DNA of 64,000 nt. It comes from Prorocentrum cordatum (Eukaryota > Sar > Dinophyceae > Prorocentrales > Prorocentraceae). How positions within the stretch are numbered: position 1 is the stretch's first letter; each line of letters starts with the position of its first letter. Made by a program: the position numbers and the translations under genes. The DNA lies in assembly GCA_963575745.1 (NCBI GenBank), contig CAUYUJ010014326.1, positions 21,001 to 85,000 of the forward strand, in the 5' to 3' direction. Shown in pieces: positions 11,640 to 21,742 of the stretch. A model generated the notes under the pieces. It had not been told where the DNA came from. It ran no database searches and worked only from the letters and a program-made list of their open reading frames with translations.

Positions 11640-12667
11640 TTGTTGTCCGACTATTTCTTCATCCTCAACACAACAGCCGGAAAAGTGGGTTGCCACTCAC
11701 CTGAGGTGGTGGCATTACGGAAGAAGCCTTCCTTTAATGGCGAGACGTTTAGTTCATATTCTTCAATCCGTTGTTTCTTGAGGTTCGGCGCAGGAGTTCG
11801 CCCAGTGGACTCCCTCTCATGTTTCAGCTGAGTCTCCGTCCTGTCCGCCTGAGGCGTCAGGGTACTAGTGTCTTCACCGGATCCATCTGGAGACCACCTT
11901 TCGTCTTGAGTAGGGATGCCTTCTTCGATCATCACGGATAACGCTCGGCTCAGGGAAATCTCATTATTGATACTATCAAAATCTTCCTCCATGGAATATA
12001 TTTCGTGATCTTTGTCTATCGGGTCATCGCTATCCTGACCGAATTGTCCGTTAAGTGCTATAGGGGTCGGGGCAGTAGCATGCGTACCCACCCATTCTAC
12101 GGGGATATTAGGATACGTATTCAGATTCCCTTGGGCCTCCCCAGGCCGGCTGGCTTCGCCAGCGGCAATGGCAGTAGCTTGTGGAATATTTTGGATGGAA
12201 CTTATTGACCCCGTCGATGTGGCACTCAGCCTTGAAGAGAATGCACCTCGCCTGGGCCTTGGCGCGACGCCATCTCGCCCGTGAGGGTCGGGGGGTTGCT
12301 CACGATCACCGATCGGAGCCCCTGCGGGGGATACGTCTACCCACATTTCGGTTATCCCGTCGGCACTTCTCCCCCTCATGACCCGATCGGCGACAGATGA
12401 AGGAGGGATTCGGTCTTGAACAGGACCGACTCTGTCTGTATCGTGTCCATCATGTTGTTCAACGCGCCCATCGGCGCTTCTCGAGATATTAGACACGATA
12501 TTAATATTATCATAGCTCTCTCCCGCAGCGACTGAATCGCGGGGCACGACTGAAAGATCTTCTTTCGTATCTAATGCCCCCGCGTCGACTGAGTCGCGCG
12601 TTTCGGCTGATAACCAGTCTTTCCTCTGAGAATCGGGGTAAGATGACAAAAGGAATTAAGATCTCAT
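10261..12667 (-). CDS. hypothetical Ser/Asp-rich, Cys-rich and coiled-coil protein with in-frame TAA/TAG
   Basis: The frame opens at ATG 12667, about 40 nt after a TATATA motif. It contains TAA at 12656, then 332 sense codons, TAG at 11651, a TA microsatellite, then further codons with TAA at 10991, 10952 and 10820. I saw no TGA in this frame to about 10500. Protein-like sequence continues in the same frame on both sides of each TAR (for example IATAVAER-*-KQGLQEELKAA). In order: a Ser/Asp/Thr-rich region, a Cys cluster (WLCTECCPMDEHNCACP), long Glu/Ala coiled coil, and, after a probable 1-nt shift near 10490, a second Cys cluster (CAVCFCLKTDNCVGCG..CSRC) ending at TGA 10261. Either UAR is read as Gln, as in ciliates and the syndinian Amoebophrya, or the gene is decayed. 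GC is visibly lower than in the flanks. No homologue recognised. Confidence 0.45.
11591..11641. repeat. TA dinucleotide microsatellite
   Basis: About 25 TA units with one TG interruption. It lies between two parts of the minus-strand coding frame and keeps frame across them. On the minus strand it is followed by GCTCAG, so it could also sit in an intron. Confidence 0.9.
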
Positions 12668-12705
12668 GTTCACTCTGCTCAGGGAGAGCGGAGGCGGGAT
12701 GATAC

Positions 12706-12713
12706 ATATATAA
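12706..12713 (-). promoter_or_regulatory. TATA-like motif upstream of the 12667 start
   Basis: The minus strand reads CTTATATATGTATC about 40 nt before ATG 12667. Dinoflagellate genes generally lack TATA boxes, so this is notable, but no transcription start is known and AT-rich patches nearby make chance possible. Confidence 0.3.
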
Positions 12714-12954
12714 GACAGGTATCCGCTAAGCAAGACTACTCTATCAGGAATATGAAGGGAGGAGGCCGGCCGAGGACGGACGACGACGAGCCGCCCGCGC
12801 ACCCCAGCGCGCTCCTTTTCTCTCCTGCCAGCCGAGGTCGGCTGGCTCGAGCAGTCGCATGGCTGCGGCGACGCAGCTTCAGTTCGCGCGGACAGTGCAA
12901 TGCATGCAAGCTAAGTTAAGCTTCAATAGAGTATGAGGCGGAGAGGAGCAGATT

Positions 12955-13195
12955 TACTCAAATTACATGACAGGGCGAATCTCCCCCCGGGCCAAAACGC
13001 CCCTCGGCAAGCCACCCACATTAGGGACGCGCCATGTCAGGTTACAACGAAGGCCGCGCCGCCCCCTGGGCCACACATCCCACGCTACACCAAATTACAA
13101 CGAAGGCCGCCCCCCCATGTCTGGCGCTATACCAGGCTCACAACGAAAACCTGGCCGCCCCCCAGGCCAAACATATTGGGCTCGCATCGCTCTAG
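12955..13195 (+). repeat. TTACAACGAAGGCCGCC tandem repeat, copy 1
   Basis: Units of about 45-55 bp begin with (A)TTACAACGAAGGCC or CTCACAACGAAAACC and contain a CCCCCTGGGCCA-type block. The whole block, starting AAATTACATGACAGGGCGAAT, recurs at 14172-14410 with a few per cent divergence. Confidence 0.85.
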
Positions 13196-13303
13196 CCGGA
13201 TTCTTCGGAATGGTGCCCCCACTTCAACGCACACAGACGGACACCTATTCATTACATATGAAGACTCCTACAACATCATATTGTCGAAAGGCTCGAACTG
13301 AAT

Positions 13304-13534
13304 CTAAAACCGCTGAGTTAAGGCAAAATAAAGATGTGAGGACGTCACTGCCTGATTGCCGCCTCCGCCACAAGCGCAACACATCTCCGACGATGTGAAA
13401 TCGTTGTCGTCGTAATATGAACACCAGTCGGTATTTCCATTGTAGATTGCGCATCCGTCGCCATAACTATCCAGGGCTCCATCGTCGGTGTCTGCACACG
13501 TCTGATGATTGAAAGCGTTCGGGCAGGAAGACAT
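13304..13534 (-). CDS. Cys-rich domain exon, secreted-protein type
   Basis: The minus frame encodes one compact module: MSSCPNAFNH, CADTDDGALDSYGDGC, YNGNTDWCSYYDDNDF, MCCACGGG. The spacing of Cys residues with a D-x-x-GD-x-C and a DDxDFxxxxMCCACGGG tail is a pattern I associate with repeated extracellular domains in diatoms, oomycetes and dinoflagellates; it has no agreed function. The frame ends at 13304 after a short non-conserved tail, and no signal peptide precedes it. It is likely one exon of a larger gene or a relic. A GTGAGT on the minus strand at about 13595 could be an upstream donor. Confidence 0.5.
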   Translation of the reverse strand: MSSCPNAFNHQTCADTDDGALDSYGDGCAIYNGNTDWCSYYDDNDFTSSEMCCACGGGGNQAVTSSHLYFALTQRF

Positions 13535-14170
13535 GCCAATGCCAGAACATCAAAAATGCCTCTTGCCTTCCACGTCATCCTGTGGTCTCTACTGCCACTC
13601 ACGCGCGAACATCCCCTCCCGCTTCTCTCACTAACCATCTACGATGATGTCGCGACAGAACTCAGCGGTGCTGCAACAAGCGCAGTGGTTGAACTCGCTG
13701 GGCCGTGGGGCCATCGTCGCGCCCGTCGCGGCCATGGCTAGGGCCCCGCGCGCGCATCGCGCGCGCGCGCCAGATTCTGGCCCAGCGCAGGCACAGAATT
13801 CGTGAAAGCATGGAGGAACCAAAGAACGCAAGAGAATGCATGACTCACGGAGGACAGAAAGTCATGAAGCTCCGTCGCGCGTTCCCTGTGAGGCTCTCTC
13901 AGGGCACGCGATGCCGAGCCTTGGATCCTGTAGAGGCTCTTCGGGAGTGCCTCCACGATTCTGGGAGTTAGAGGATTTGTGTCTCCCTTGATGAACCTGC
14001 ATTTCCACTGAGGGGGTGGAAGGGAATAGGAGGCAGATGTGGCTGGTAAATCGGGACGGGGACTTGGAACCGATAGGAAGGAAAGGAGGGAAGGTATGAG
14101 GACAAAAAGACTTCAGTCAGAGAGGGGGAGGGACGGGAAACGTAGGAAACTGGAAAGGAGATTGGGGGTG
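13535..14170. other. no supported gene
   Basis: Contains a GC dyad at 13746-13769 (alternating GC around CAT) and then unremarkable sequence. Only short unsupported frames are present. Confidence 0.45.
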
Positions 14171-14171
14171 A

Positions 14172-14460
14172 TACCAAATTACATGACAGGGCGAATCGCC
14201 CCCTGGGCCAGAAACGCCCCTCGGCAAGCCACCCGCATCAGGGACGAGCCAGACCAGGTTACAACGAAGGCCGCGCCGCCCCCTGGGCCACACATCCCAC
14301 GCTACACCAAATTACAACGAAGGCCGCCCCTCCAATGTCTGGCGCTGTACCAGGTTACAACGAAAGCCTGGCCGCCCCCCAGGCCAAACATATTGGGCTA
14401 CACCAGGTTACAACAAAGGCCCGAAACGCCCTCCAGGTCACATCGGCCTCTCCCCTGGTA
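14172..14460 (+). repeat. TTACAACGAAGGCCGCC tandem repeat, copy 2
   Basis: A near copy of 12955-13195, starting AAATTACATGACAGGGCGAAT, with the same order of about 50-bp units and two extra units at the end (GGTTACAACAAAGGCCCG). Confidence 0.85.
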
Positions 14461-14708
14461 CCCTGGGGTACCTGTCTGTATAAATCATGCTAACACCACG
14501 CGCGCTTACGTTTATGCAAGCTCCAATCATCGACAATATCACACATCACATAATTATGACATGTTCAACCCCCGTCTTGCGGGCACAACTGGCCCTCTTG
14601 ACTCCGGGGCCAAGGTCGATTACATTGCGCACGACGCCCCCAAGGCAAAAACAGCCGGAACCGCCTGGAAGGGACCTGCTGTAGCACTCGGAATGGAAAA
14701 ATGTCAAA

Positions 14709-15003
14709 ACATGATCGACCCACGAACCCGGAAAGGAATACAGAAATGTGAGGCATGGCAACGTTTCAAAAAACTTGATTGGGCGACGTGCAACTGCAAT
14801 GCTGCGTGTATCGATCTTGATGTACCGTGACAAGGGTTGTGCTGTGCTGCGCCACGCTGAATTGCGATGTGCCATGTCGCGATTGAGATCTATAGCGTTG
14901 TGGATCGAGTTATCCTTTGCATCTGAGTCCTGACCGAGCTGATCTGGATCTGAACCTCGAGCTGCGTGAGCACATAGTACCTGCCCCAGAACTAATTGAC
15001 AGA
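14709..15003 (+). repeat. dispersed ACATGATCGACCCACGAACC element
   Basis: Starts ACATGATCGACCCACGAACC, then GGCATGGCAACGTTTCAA, GTATCGATCTTGATGTACCGTG, TAGCGTTGTGGATCGAG and CCTCGAGCTGCGTGAGCACATAG. Parts recur at 15225-15350, 17130-17450, 17575-17780 and 38367-38490. Each fuller copy runs into the ACGTGCC/ACGCGCC minisatellite, so the two form one composite repeat. Confidence 0.8.
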
Positions 15004-15235
15004 GGGACATGCCAGGGGGACGCGCCGCGGAGCGTCCCAAGGGACGCGCCAGGCGACGTGCCAGGGGACGTGCCATGGGGACGCACCGCGGGACGTGCCA
15101 ACGGGACGCGCTACGGAACGTGCCAATGGACGCGCCACGGCACGTGCCAGGGGACACGCCGCGCGACGTGCCAAGGGGGCCTGCCACGGGACGCGCCACG
15201 GAACGTGCCAGGGAACGTGCCAGGTTGCAACGCTG
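15004..15235 (+). repeat. GGGACGTGCC/GGGACGCGCC minisatellite
   Basis: Short units of 10-20 bp built from GGGACGCGCC and GGGACGTGCC with variable linkers. Related arrays lie at 17430-17575, 17775-17910 and 38540-38715. Confidence 0.85.
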
Positions 15236-15394
15236 AGTGTATTGATGTTGATATACCGTGACAAAGGTTGTGCTGTACTGCGCCACGCTGAATTGCGATG
15301 TGCCGTGTCGCGATTGTGTTCTATAGCGTTGTGGATCGATTCTGAAAAATCAAGCGTCTCGCTCGGGTCGACCTCGAGCCCAGCGACATCGTCC

Positions 15395-15505
15395 ACGTGA
15401 AGGACGATGAGGGCGGCGGCAACGGCATTGAGAAGGACGATGAGGGCGGCGGCATCGGCAAGGCGAAGGGCGATGAGGGCGGCGGCATCGGCCACAAGAA
15501 GGATG
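15395..15505 (+). repeat. 30-bp minisatellite
   Basis: About four units of GAAGGACGATGAGGGCGGCGGCA type. The plus frame reads repeated KDDEGGGIG-like peptides, open from 15397 to 15591, which may be coding but cannot be shown. Confidence 0.7.
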
Positions 15506-15619
15506 ATGCCCTCTTCGACATCGTCATTAATCGCACAAGAAACTCGCCGGCCCTATTCGAACTTGGCACCGGGGACAAGTTTACTTACTAGAGGAGAACC
15601 CTGGGCCGAAGCCCTTGCC

Positions 15620-16330
15620 GGGAAAATGTGGCTCAGGACCCCCTATGGAAATCCATCGGTGTCCACAGGCACGGAGTACGACCGAAGAAGAACAGAGGCC
15701 TCCTGGAGGTCCTGGTGCAAGCTGGCCCGCAACCGCCAAGACCAGCAGGACCGCAGCAACCGCCAGAACGACCGTGGCAATCGCCAAAAACACAGCAGGA
15801 ACGCGTGACGCCGCATCGCGAAGAAGGAACCGCAGGACGACGGTTCTGCGCCACCGCCCCCTCCACGCACTCCACCCCCGCCAATTCCTGATGCCGCCGC
15901 AGCCCGCCCGCCCCTCCCTGCTGGTTTTCCAAGACCTGCGAGCTTGGGCCTCCAAGCCGCGGGACATGGGGCCCCAACACCTCCGGGCACGCTGCCACCT
16001 CTTCCGTCCGCGCGTCCTGTCTTTCCACCACAGCCCGCACCAGCCTATGGCGCCGCTTTTTCGCGCCGCGCACAGCGCCGGCCCCCTTTCCGAGCCTCTT
16101 CGCAGATACAGCTCCAAATCTGCGCCAGGCGCAAAAAGAGCAGGAAAAGGCAAAGGAAGAGAGGGAGGACCAGGAAGAGGAGGAGGTCCAGGACCAGGAG
16201 GACAAGGAGCGTCTTCATCAGAAGCCACGAGAAAACCCACCCAGGACGTCACAAACGAAAAGCCCGCACAAGCGTCACGAATGCTTCCAGACTCGGGCGA
16301 CGATCTGCTCGCTTCGACACAAGATGAATT
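15620..16330 (+). CDS. possible Pro-rich / charged coiled-coil protein, frame-shifted
   Basis: Protein-like segments appear in successive plus frames: a Pro/Gln/Arg-rich part at 15640-15800 (PQPPRPAGPQQPPERPWQ), a Pro-rich part at 15850-16060, and a highly charged helix at 16090-16220 (RQAQKEQEKAKEERED, EEEEVQDQEDKERL). No single ATG frame holds all of them, so either short introns or indels intervene. No domain is recognised. The antisense ORFs here are Trp/Ser/Arg-rich and look like shadows. Confidence 0.3.
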
Positions 16331-16851
16331 AAACGATTCGTTTTTCATCGTGCCTGAACGACGGTGCGGCTACGCCGCCGCAGCTGCCATGGGCCTCTTT
16401 TCACAAGGAATGGCGGCACAACGTGCAATCTTAAATTCCCAGCAGGCACTCGCACGCTCGCGAGCACCATCCGTGAAACAGCATTAAAGTATTCCCCCTT
16501 GGCTTCCAAAAACCAATCAATTGCAAACGTGTCCCATTGACTTATCGTGAACACCCTGCGCCGCGATGCAAACCGATTACGACATGTCACACACGCAGTT
16601 TATCCGTTAAGTCCCTGCGATAGCTCATCAGCGGCGAACCAGTGATCCATGGTGGTGAGGTGTCCAAAGCACGGAGGGCCAGCAAAAGGTCTGAGAACTT
16701 TTAGTACTGTATTATGTTTTTACGGCGATGCAACCGAAGGGCCTTCGATATTCTGCACGTATCGCAAAAAGGATTATTGCCGAGATGCGTCGGAAGATGC
16801 TGGGCGGAGACCACGTCTTACTTTAGACGCTCTGGATTCGATATCTCAACG

Positions 16852-17110
16852 TCAACTTTTTTCCGGCTCTGCTGGTGGCTCAGCGAAGCCCATTAACTCT
16901 TCGCCGACTTGGCCAACACTCTGACCTGCCTCTGGCTCATCGGGAGCGGGGGTATAAGCAAAGCACTCGTCATCTTCGTACAGATTCCTCAAGACGGACC
17001 CAAGGGGATTCGATCGTGCTCTCCGATCCGCAAACCATCGACTGAGTCGATGGCAGCAGGTTCGCATTGATAACGCCCGTTGCACAACACGACTAACCTC
17101 ATTCTCGGGT
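16852..17110 (-). CDS. possible short coding fragment
   Basis: The C-terminal 85 residues of a minus-strand frame (RLPENEVSRVVQRAL through YTPAPDEPEAGQSVGQVGEE to EPPAEPEKS) look more protein-like than the surroundings, whereas the upstream part of the same ORF is dispersed-repeat sequence. Could be a gene remnant next to the repeat. Function unknown. Confidence 0.2.
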
Positions 17111-17129
17111 AATCGCAAGCGAATAATAA

Positions 17130-17910
17130 ACATGATCGACCCACGAACCCAGCAAGGAATATAGAAATGTAAGGCATGGCAACGTTTCAAGGACAACTGA
17201 TTTCGCGACAAGCAAATGACATGCTGATTGTATCGATATTGATGTACCGTGCCGAAGGCGGCGCCGTGCTGCGCCGTGCTGAATTGTGATGTGTCATGCC
17301 GCGATTGTGCTCCATAGCATTGTGGATCTAATCCCCCTTTGCATCCGAGTCCTGACCGAACTGATCTGGATCTTAACCTCGAGCTGCCTGAACACACAGT
17401 AGCTGCCCCAGAGCTCACTGACAGGGGGACATGCTAGGAAGACGCGCCTCGGAACGTCCCAAAGGACGCGCCAGGCGACGTGCCAGGGGACGTGCCAAAG
17501 GAACGCACCGAGGAACGTGCCAATGGGATGCGCTACGGAACGTGCCAATGGAAGCGCCAAAGAACGCGCCAAGTTGCAATGCTGAAAGCGTCGATCTTGA
17601 TGTACCGTGCCGGGGGTTGTGCTGTGCTTCGCCGTGCTGGGTTGCGATGTGCCATGTGCCATATAGCGTTGTGGATCGAGTCCTCCTTTGCATCTGAGTC
17701 CTGACCGAACTGATCTGGATCTTAACCTCGAGCTGCCTGAGCACATAGTAGCTGCCCCTGAGCTAATTGGCATGGGAACATGCCCGGAGGACGCACCGCG
17801 GAACGTCCCAAGGGCCGCGCCAGGCGACATGCCAGGGGACGTGCCAGGGGGACGCACCGCGGGACGTGCCGAGGGGACGCGCTACGGAACGCGCTGGGGA
17901 CAAGCGTCTC
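17130..17910 (+). repeat. two further copies of the composite dispersed repeat
   Basis: 17130-17450 and 17575-17780 repeat the ACATGATCGACCCACGAAC...TTAACCTCGAGCTGCCTGA element. Each is followed by an ACGTGCC minisatellite (17430-17575 and 17775-17910). Confidence 0.8.
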
Positions 17911-17914
17911 GCTC

Positions 17915-18920
17915 GAGACATCCTGCCCAAACCCTCATGCTAGACGTCCGCCTGGGCGACCTGGACACGCGCAAACAAGCGCTTCGCTCAACACATCCTC
18001 AGCACATCCGCATGCTAGACATCCGCCTGGGCGACCCGGACACGTGCAAACAAGCGTTTCGCTCAACGCATCCTCAACACAGCTTCATGTTGGACGTCCG
18101 TTCCAGGCCCCCAGGAAGACCCCAGGAGGACCATGTTAGATACCCGTGGCCTGGACAAGTTAAAGCACCTGGCCCCGCCGCGTTAAATGCACCCTCTGGG
18201 CGGCGTGGACAAGCAAAAACATGTGGTTCCAATTCTGCGAAATCATGTTCGACACCCCCTCTGGGCGGCCTGGTCGCGTAAGCACACGCGGGGCGTGCTC
18301 CGGGCAACCATGTTAAATGCACCACAGGGTGGCCTGGACACGTTAAAACACGCGGGGCCTGCTCGGGACAACCATGTTAGAAACACCCCTGACTGAGTAG
18401 CCTGGACACGTTACAGCACGTGGTCTTTGCTCGGGACAATCATGTTAGATGCCCTCACTGGGTGGCCTGGACACGCAAAAACACACGGTGCCAGCTCGGG
18501 ACAAACATGTTGGACATCCCCTCTGCGCGGCCTGGACACGCAATAGCGCGAGATACCAGCTCGGGACAACCATGTCAAATATCCCCCTGGGTGACAGTGA
18601 CACCAACCAACAAAATGACGCAACCATGTTAGATACCCCTTACTGCGTGGCCTGGATACGCTGAATTCGCGCCCCCGCTCACGACATCCTCGCAATGTTT
18701 TCCCTGGCGAGGCCCCCAAAGCGCCACCCCCCGTCCAGAGCGAGAAAACATCATTTTTTTGTATTGGGATATGTGTCCGGGCAACGTTGTTTCGGCCTCT
18801 CGCGCGTTTCCTGGTAATTCGTTGGCGTCGGGCCCAACGCCATGTTAGATACCCCAAAAATACATGGCTCCAGTTCGGGATGATCATGTTCGATACCCCC
18901 TGTGGGTGACCCGGGCACGT
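17915..18920 (+). repeat. CATGTTAGATACCCC tandem repeat array
   Basis: Units of about 75-85 bp contain CCATGTTAGATACCCC, CTGGGTGGCCTGGACACG, AAAACACGTGG and GCTCGGGACAACCATG. Variants in the first 150 bp read CATGCTAGACATCCGCCTGGGCGACC. Further copies lie at 28267-28430 and 36310-36480. The LINE pair is inserted at its right end. Confidence 0.85.
18904..18920. repeat. left target-site-duplication-like repeat
   Basis: GGGTGACCCGGGCACGT here matches GGGTGACCTGGGCACGT at 28267-28283 in 16 of 17 positions. They flank the LINE pair exactly, one at the 3' end and one immediately outside the spliced leader. They also resemble the repeat consensus GGGTGGCCTGGACACG, so part of the similarity comes from the host repeat. 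Confidence 0.55.
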
Positions 18921-19067
18921 CGCTCGTACCAATGGGCGCCACAAGGTTCTCAGAAGAGCCTAGAGCGCACGAGATGCATCGATGAGCGCTATCGCAGCCC
19001 GCCGAATCTGAAAGAGATACGCGTTCATCTCAACCTCAGCTGGGCGAGACCGAACGCGCATGGAATT

Positions 19068-21742
19068 TTAACAATGAAAAGCCAACACTATCGACTTCAC
19101 CTGCGCAATAGTCGGAGCCCCACCCAGCCCGAGTCTGGACGCGACGTTCTCAGAGGCATCACCGAGGCCAGCGACGCTCTGCGACCAGAAAACAGGACAA
19201 CGAATGTAGCGCTGAAAAGTGTCACGCTGGTGCGCGCAGCGACACTCGAAAAGACAGTCTCGCACTCCCGTGGGGATGTGTAGCCTCGCTGACGTGAGCC
19301 GTCCCCCACAGAGAGTCTTTACAACCGCCGACTGCCATGAGGGGGGTAGAGGCTCCAGCAGGGACCTAAGCGGGGGCCACGGGCCCCTCGGGTGCGGGAC
19401 CGCCCAGGACTGAAGCCTCTTCTCGATGGCGAGATGAAAAGAATCAGGGAAAAGAAAGGCGCGGAGCGAGGAAGTAAGGACACGCTGGAGCTTGACATTG
19501 GAGGCAGAAGCGAGAGCGGCGGCACGGGCCTCATTCACGCGGAGTCGAGCCTGCTCCGCAGGACCGTGGAGCACCTTGTCTACTGGAAGTGCACCAGGTG
19601 GTGGACGACGGGCGAAGTTGTGGAAAGCCCTGTCCAGGAACTGCACAGTAGGACGCTGCTTCCAGAACGATGGGGAAAGCCAACCCCGACCAATGTCGCG
19701 AAGCGAACCATTGGCGCACGCCTCCTCTTGTAGCCACATCAGGAGAGAACACCAATTGGTCACCGTTTCCTCCGCCGCCCTCGTGAGCGTGGCCGTGCCC
19801 CGCGGCGCCATTGGCATGGGGCGAATGTGGGCCCAGTTGGCCATCGAGAAGATATCAGCGCGAGACAAGCACTGCGGTGGTAGATGCCACGCGTTGTGCA
19901 AAGCCCACGACTCCCGTGCAATGAGAACCTTCGGCGCAGGATATAGCTGCTGCAAGTATCCCAACACAGGAAGAACACATTGCTGTAGATGTCAGTAGCT
20001 GCGGAAACGGGCGCGCCCGACCTGGCCAACTCCAAACCACGCAGCGCCCACTTGGCCGCAACTTTGCGCCAAATGCTGTGCTCGTCCGCCGCAGGGCCCA
20101 CTTGCACCCCCAAGTATTCCCCAGGGTCTGCAATTTTCATGGAGGCCCATGACGGTAAGTGCTCGAGCAACCACAGACGTGTGTCCGTTTCCAACTCAGG
20201 AGTGAATTCACCCTCCAATGGGATGATAACACACTTGTGGAATTTGAGCCTTAGGCCCCCCCAGGACGTCAGCAGCGCGGAAGACATGCCACACACCCTT
20301 CAGTAGAGCCCGTTGTTGCAGCGTCGCACCTACATCGTCGGCGCAGACCCCGACCGCCGAGCGGCCACGCGGCTGAAGTAGAACCTGCATCGCATTCACG
20401 AGCGGTATCATCGCGATCGCCCAGGGCGCACCGCTGGACGGACACCCCTGAGCCAGCCCGCAGGTGATGCACAAGAAATGTTGCTGCAGACCAGCCACCT
20501 GCACGCATGACGCCGGCAACCAATACGACGAAGCCAACAGCGCGAATATGCCGTCCTCATACCCCGCGTGTGAGAGTGATTTGGGAAGCCACTCTGTCTC
20601 CAAGGACGGGAAAGCATCCCCAAAATCACAAAGTACCATGACAGGATGCTCATCTTTATTCTGAAAACCACAAGCCCTCGCATACGAATCCAGCAATGTG
20701 ATATTGTTAAGAAAGTTCCTTCCGACCACGAAGCCCCTTCTGGGCGTCGGGCGATGTAGCTGCCACCGCCCTCTTGAGCTTCATGTTGATTGCACTCGCC
20801 ACTAATTTACAGTCTGAAATTTTCAATGCCAGCGCTCTGGTAGTTGATGCCGACCGAAATGCTCCTGAAGTGTCGTCCGAGCCCTCCCTACTCTTCGGTA
20901 AGAACACCATGAGATGCTCATTCTAATCCGTCGGTGGCGGCAGGCCAGCGGCCATGTCCAGGGCAATCCCCTCCAGCGACTGCATTCCCAACGGCGACCT
21001 GCGCCACGCCTCAACCATCAGGCCCTGGAGCCGACGGCCGAGCGCGACGGGCCGCCTCCATCAGCTGAGTCGCCGTCGGTGGGAGCACCTTAGAGAAGTC
21101 AAACTGCGTGCCGAACTTCGCTAGATACTTTGCAGCAAGCTGGGCCCAGTTGGAGCACCTCGGCTTGTGCTGAAACACGGGGCCCCAATGACGACGCAGC
21201 TCCACCAGCAGATCCTTCTGCGAGTCCACCACCTCTCCGTCGCCAGGGAGACGGAGGCCTTGGAGCTTGAGAGACCGAGCGAAGGGGGCCCAAAGCGAAG
21301 CCCTCCTGCGAAGTGCACGCCGTTGAGCATTGATGAATGTGAGAGAACCTGCATCTGGCTCGGCGCGTGCCTCGCGTTGCGCGAGAGCCGCCTCCCGCTC
21401 ATCCGAGAAGGCCTGCTGCTCGAGGGCGAACGCACGAGCGAAGGCGACTGTGCCACGAAGCTCGACTAAGTTCCCTTCTATGCACAAGCGCTCACGAGCA
21501 AGGGCTGAGGAGGACAGTAACCGTTTCGCCAGGACCATATCATCCCTCCATACCGCACGAGCCATAGAGCGGAAGACCATTAATCTTGCCTCCGTCGACT
21601 GAGGGTTGCGAACCAGCCGGGTCCGCACCATCCGTGCAGCCTCCTTCATAATATTCTTAGTGACCCTGCGTTTGGAGGCTGTAGTGAGAGAGTGCCAATC
21701 CACTCTCAGACGCCATATTCTTGATGCACCGAGCGTAGCCAA
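19068..21742 (-). pseudogene. LINE copy 1, reverse transcriptase and C-terminal tail, frame-shifted
   Basis: Successive minus frames carry the N-terminal RT region ending PSAPGPDG (21011), FLPKS..FRSASTTRALAL..DCKLVASAINM (about 20900-20760), motif A VLCDFGDAFPSLE, motif B GLAQGCPSSGAPW, motif C VCADDVGATL (about 20330-20640), GGLRLKFHKC and EYLGVQVGPAADEHS, then the tail to 19068 with a CLFECRCAHQRD..RYIRCPVFW cluster. The frame changes at least four times, so no single protein is encoded. RT residues DD of motif C and D of motif A are kept. About 150 nt of 3' flank precede the direct repeat. Confidence 0.85.

Noticed and set aside
9715-12667. LTR retrotransposon Gag-Pol
   Set aside because: Gly/Pro-rich and Cys-rich parts are reminiscent of Gag, but there is no protease, integrase, reverse transcriptase or LTR pair.
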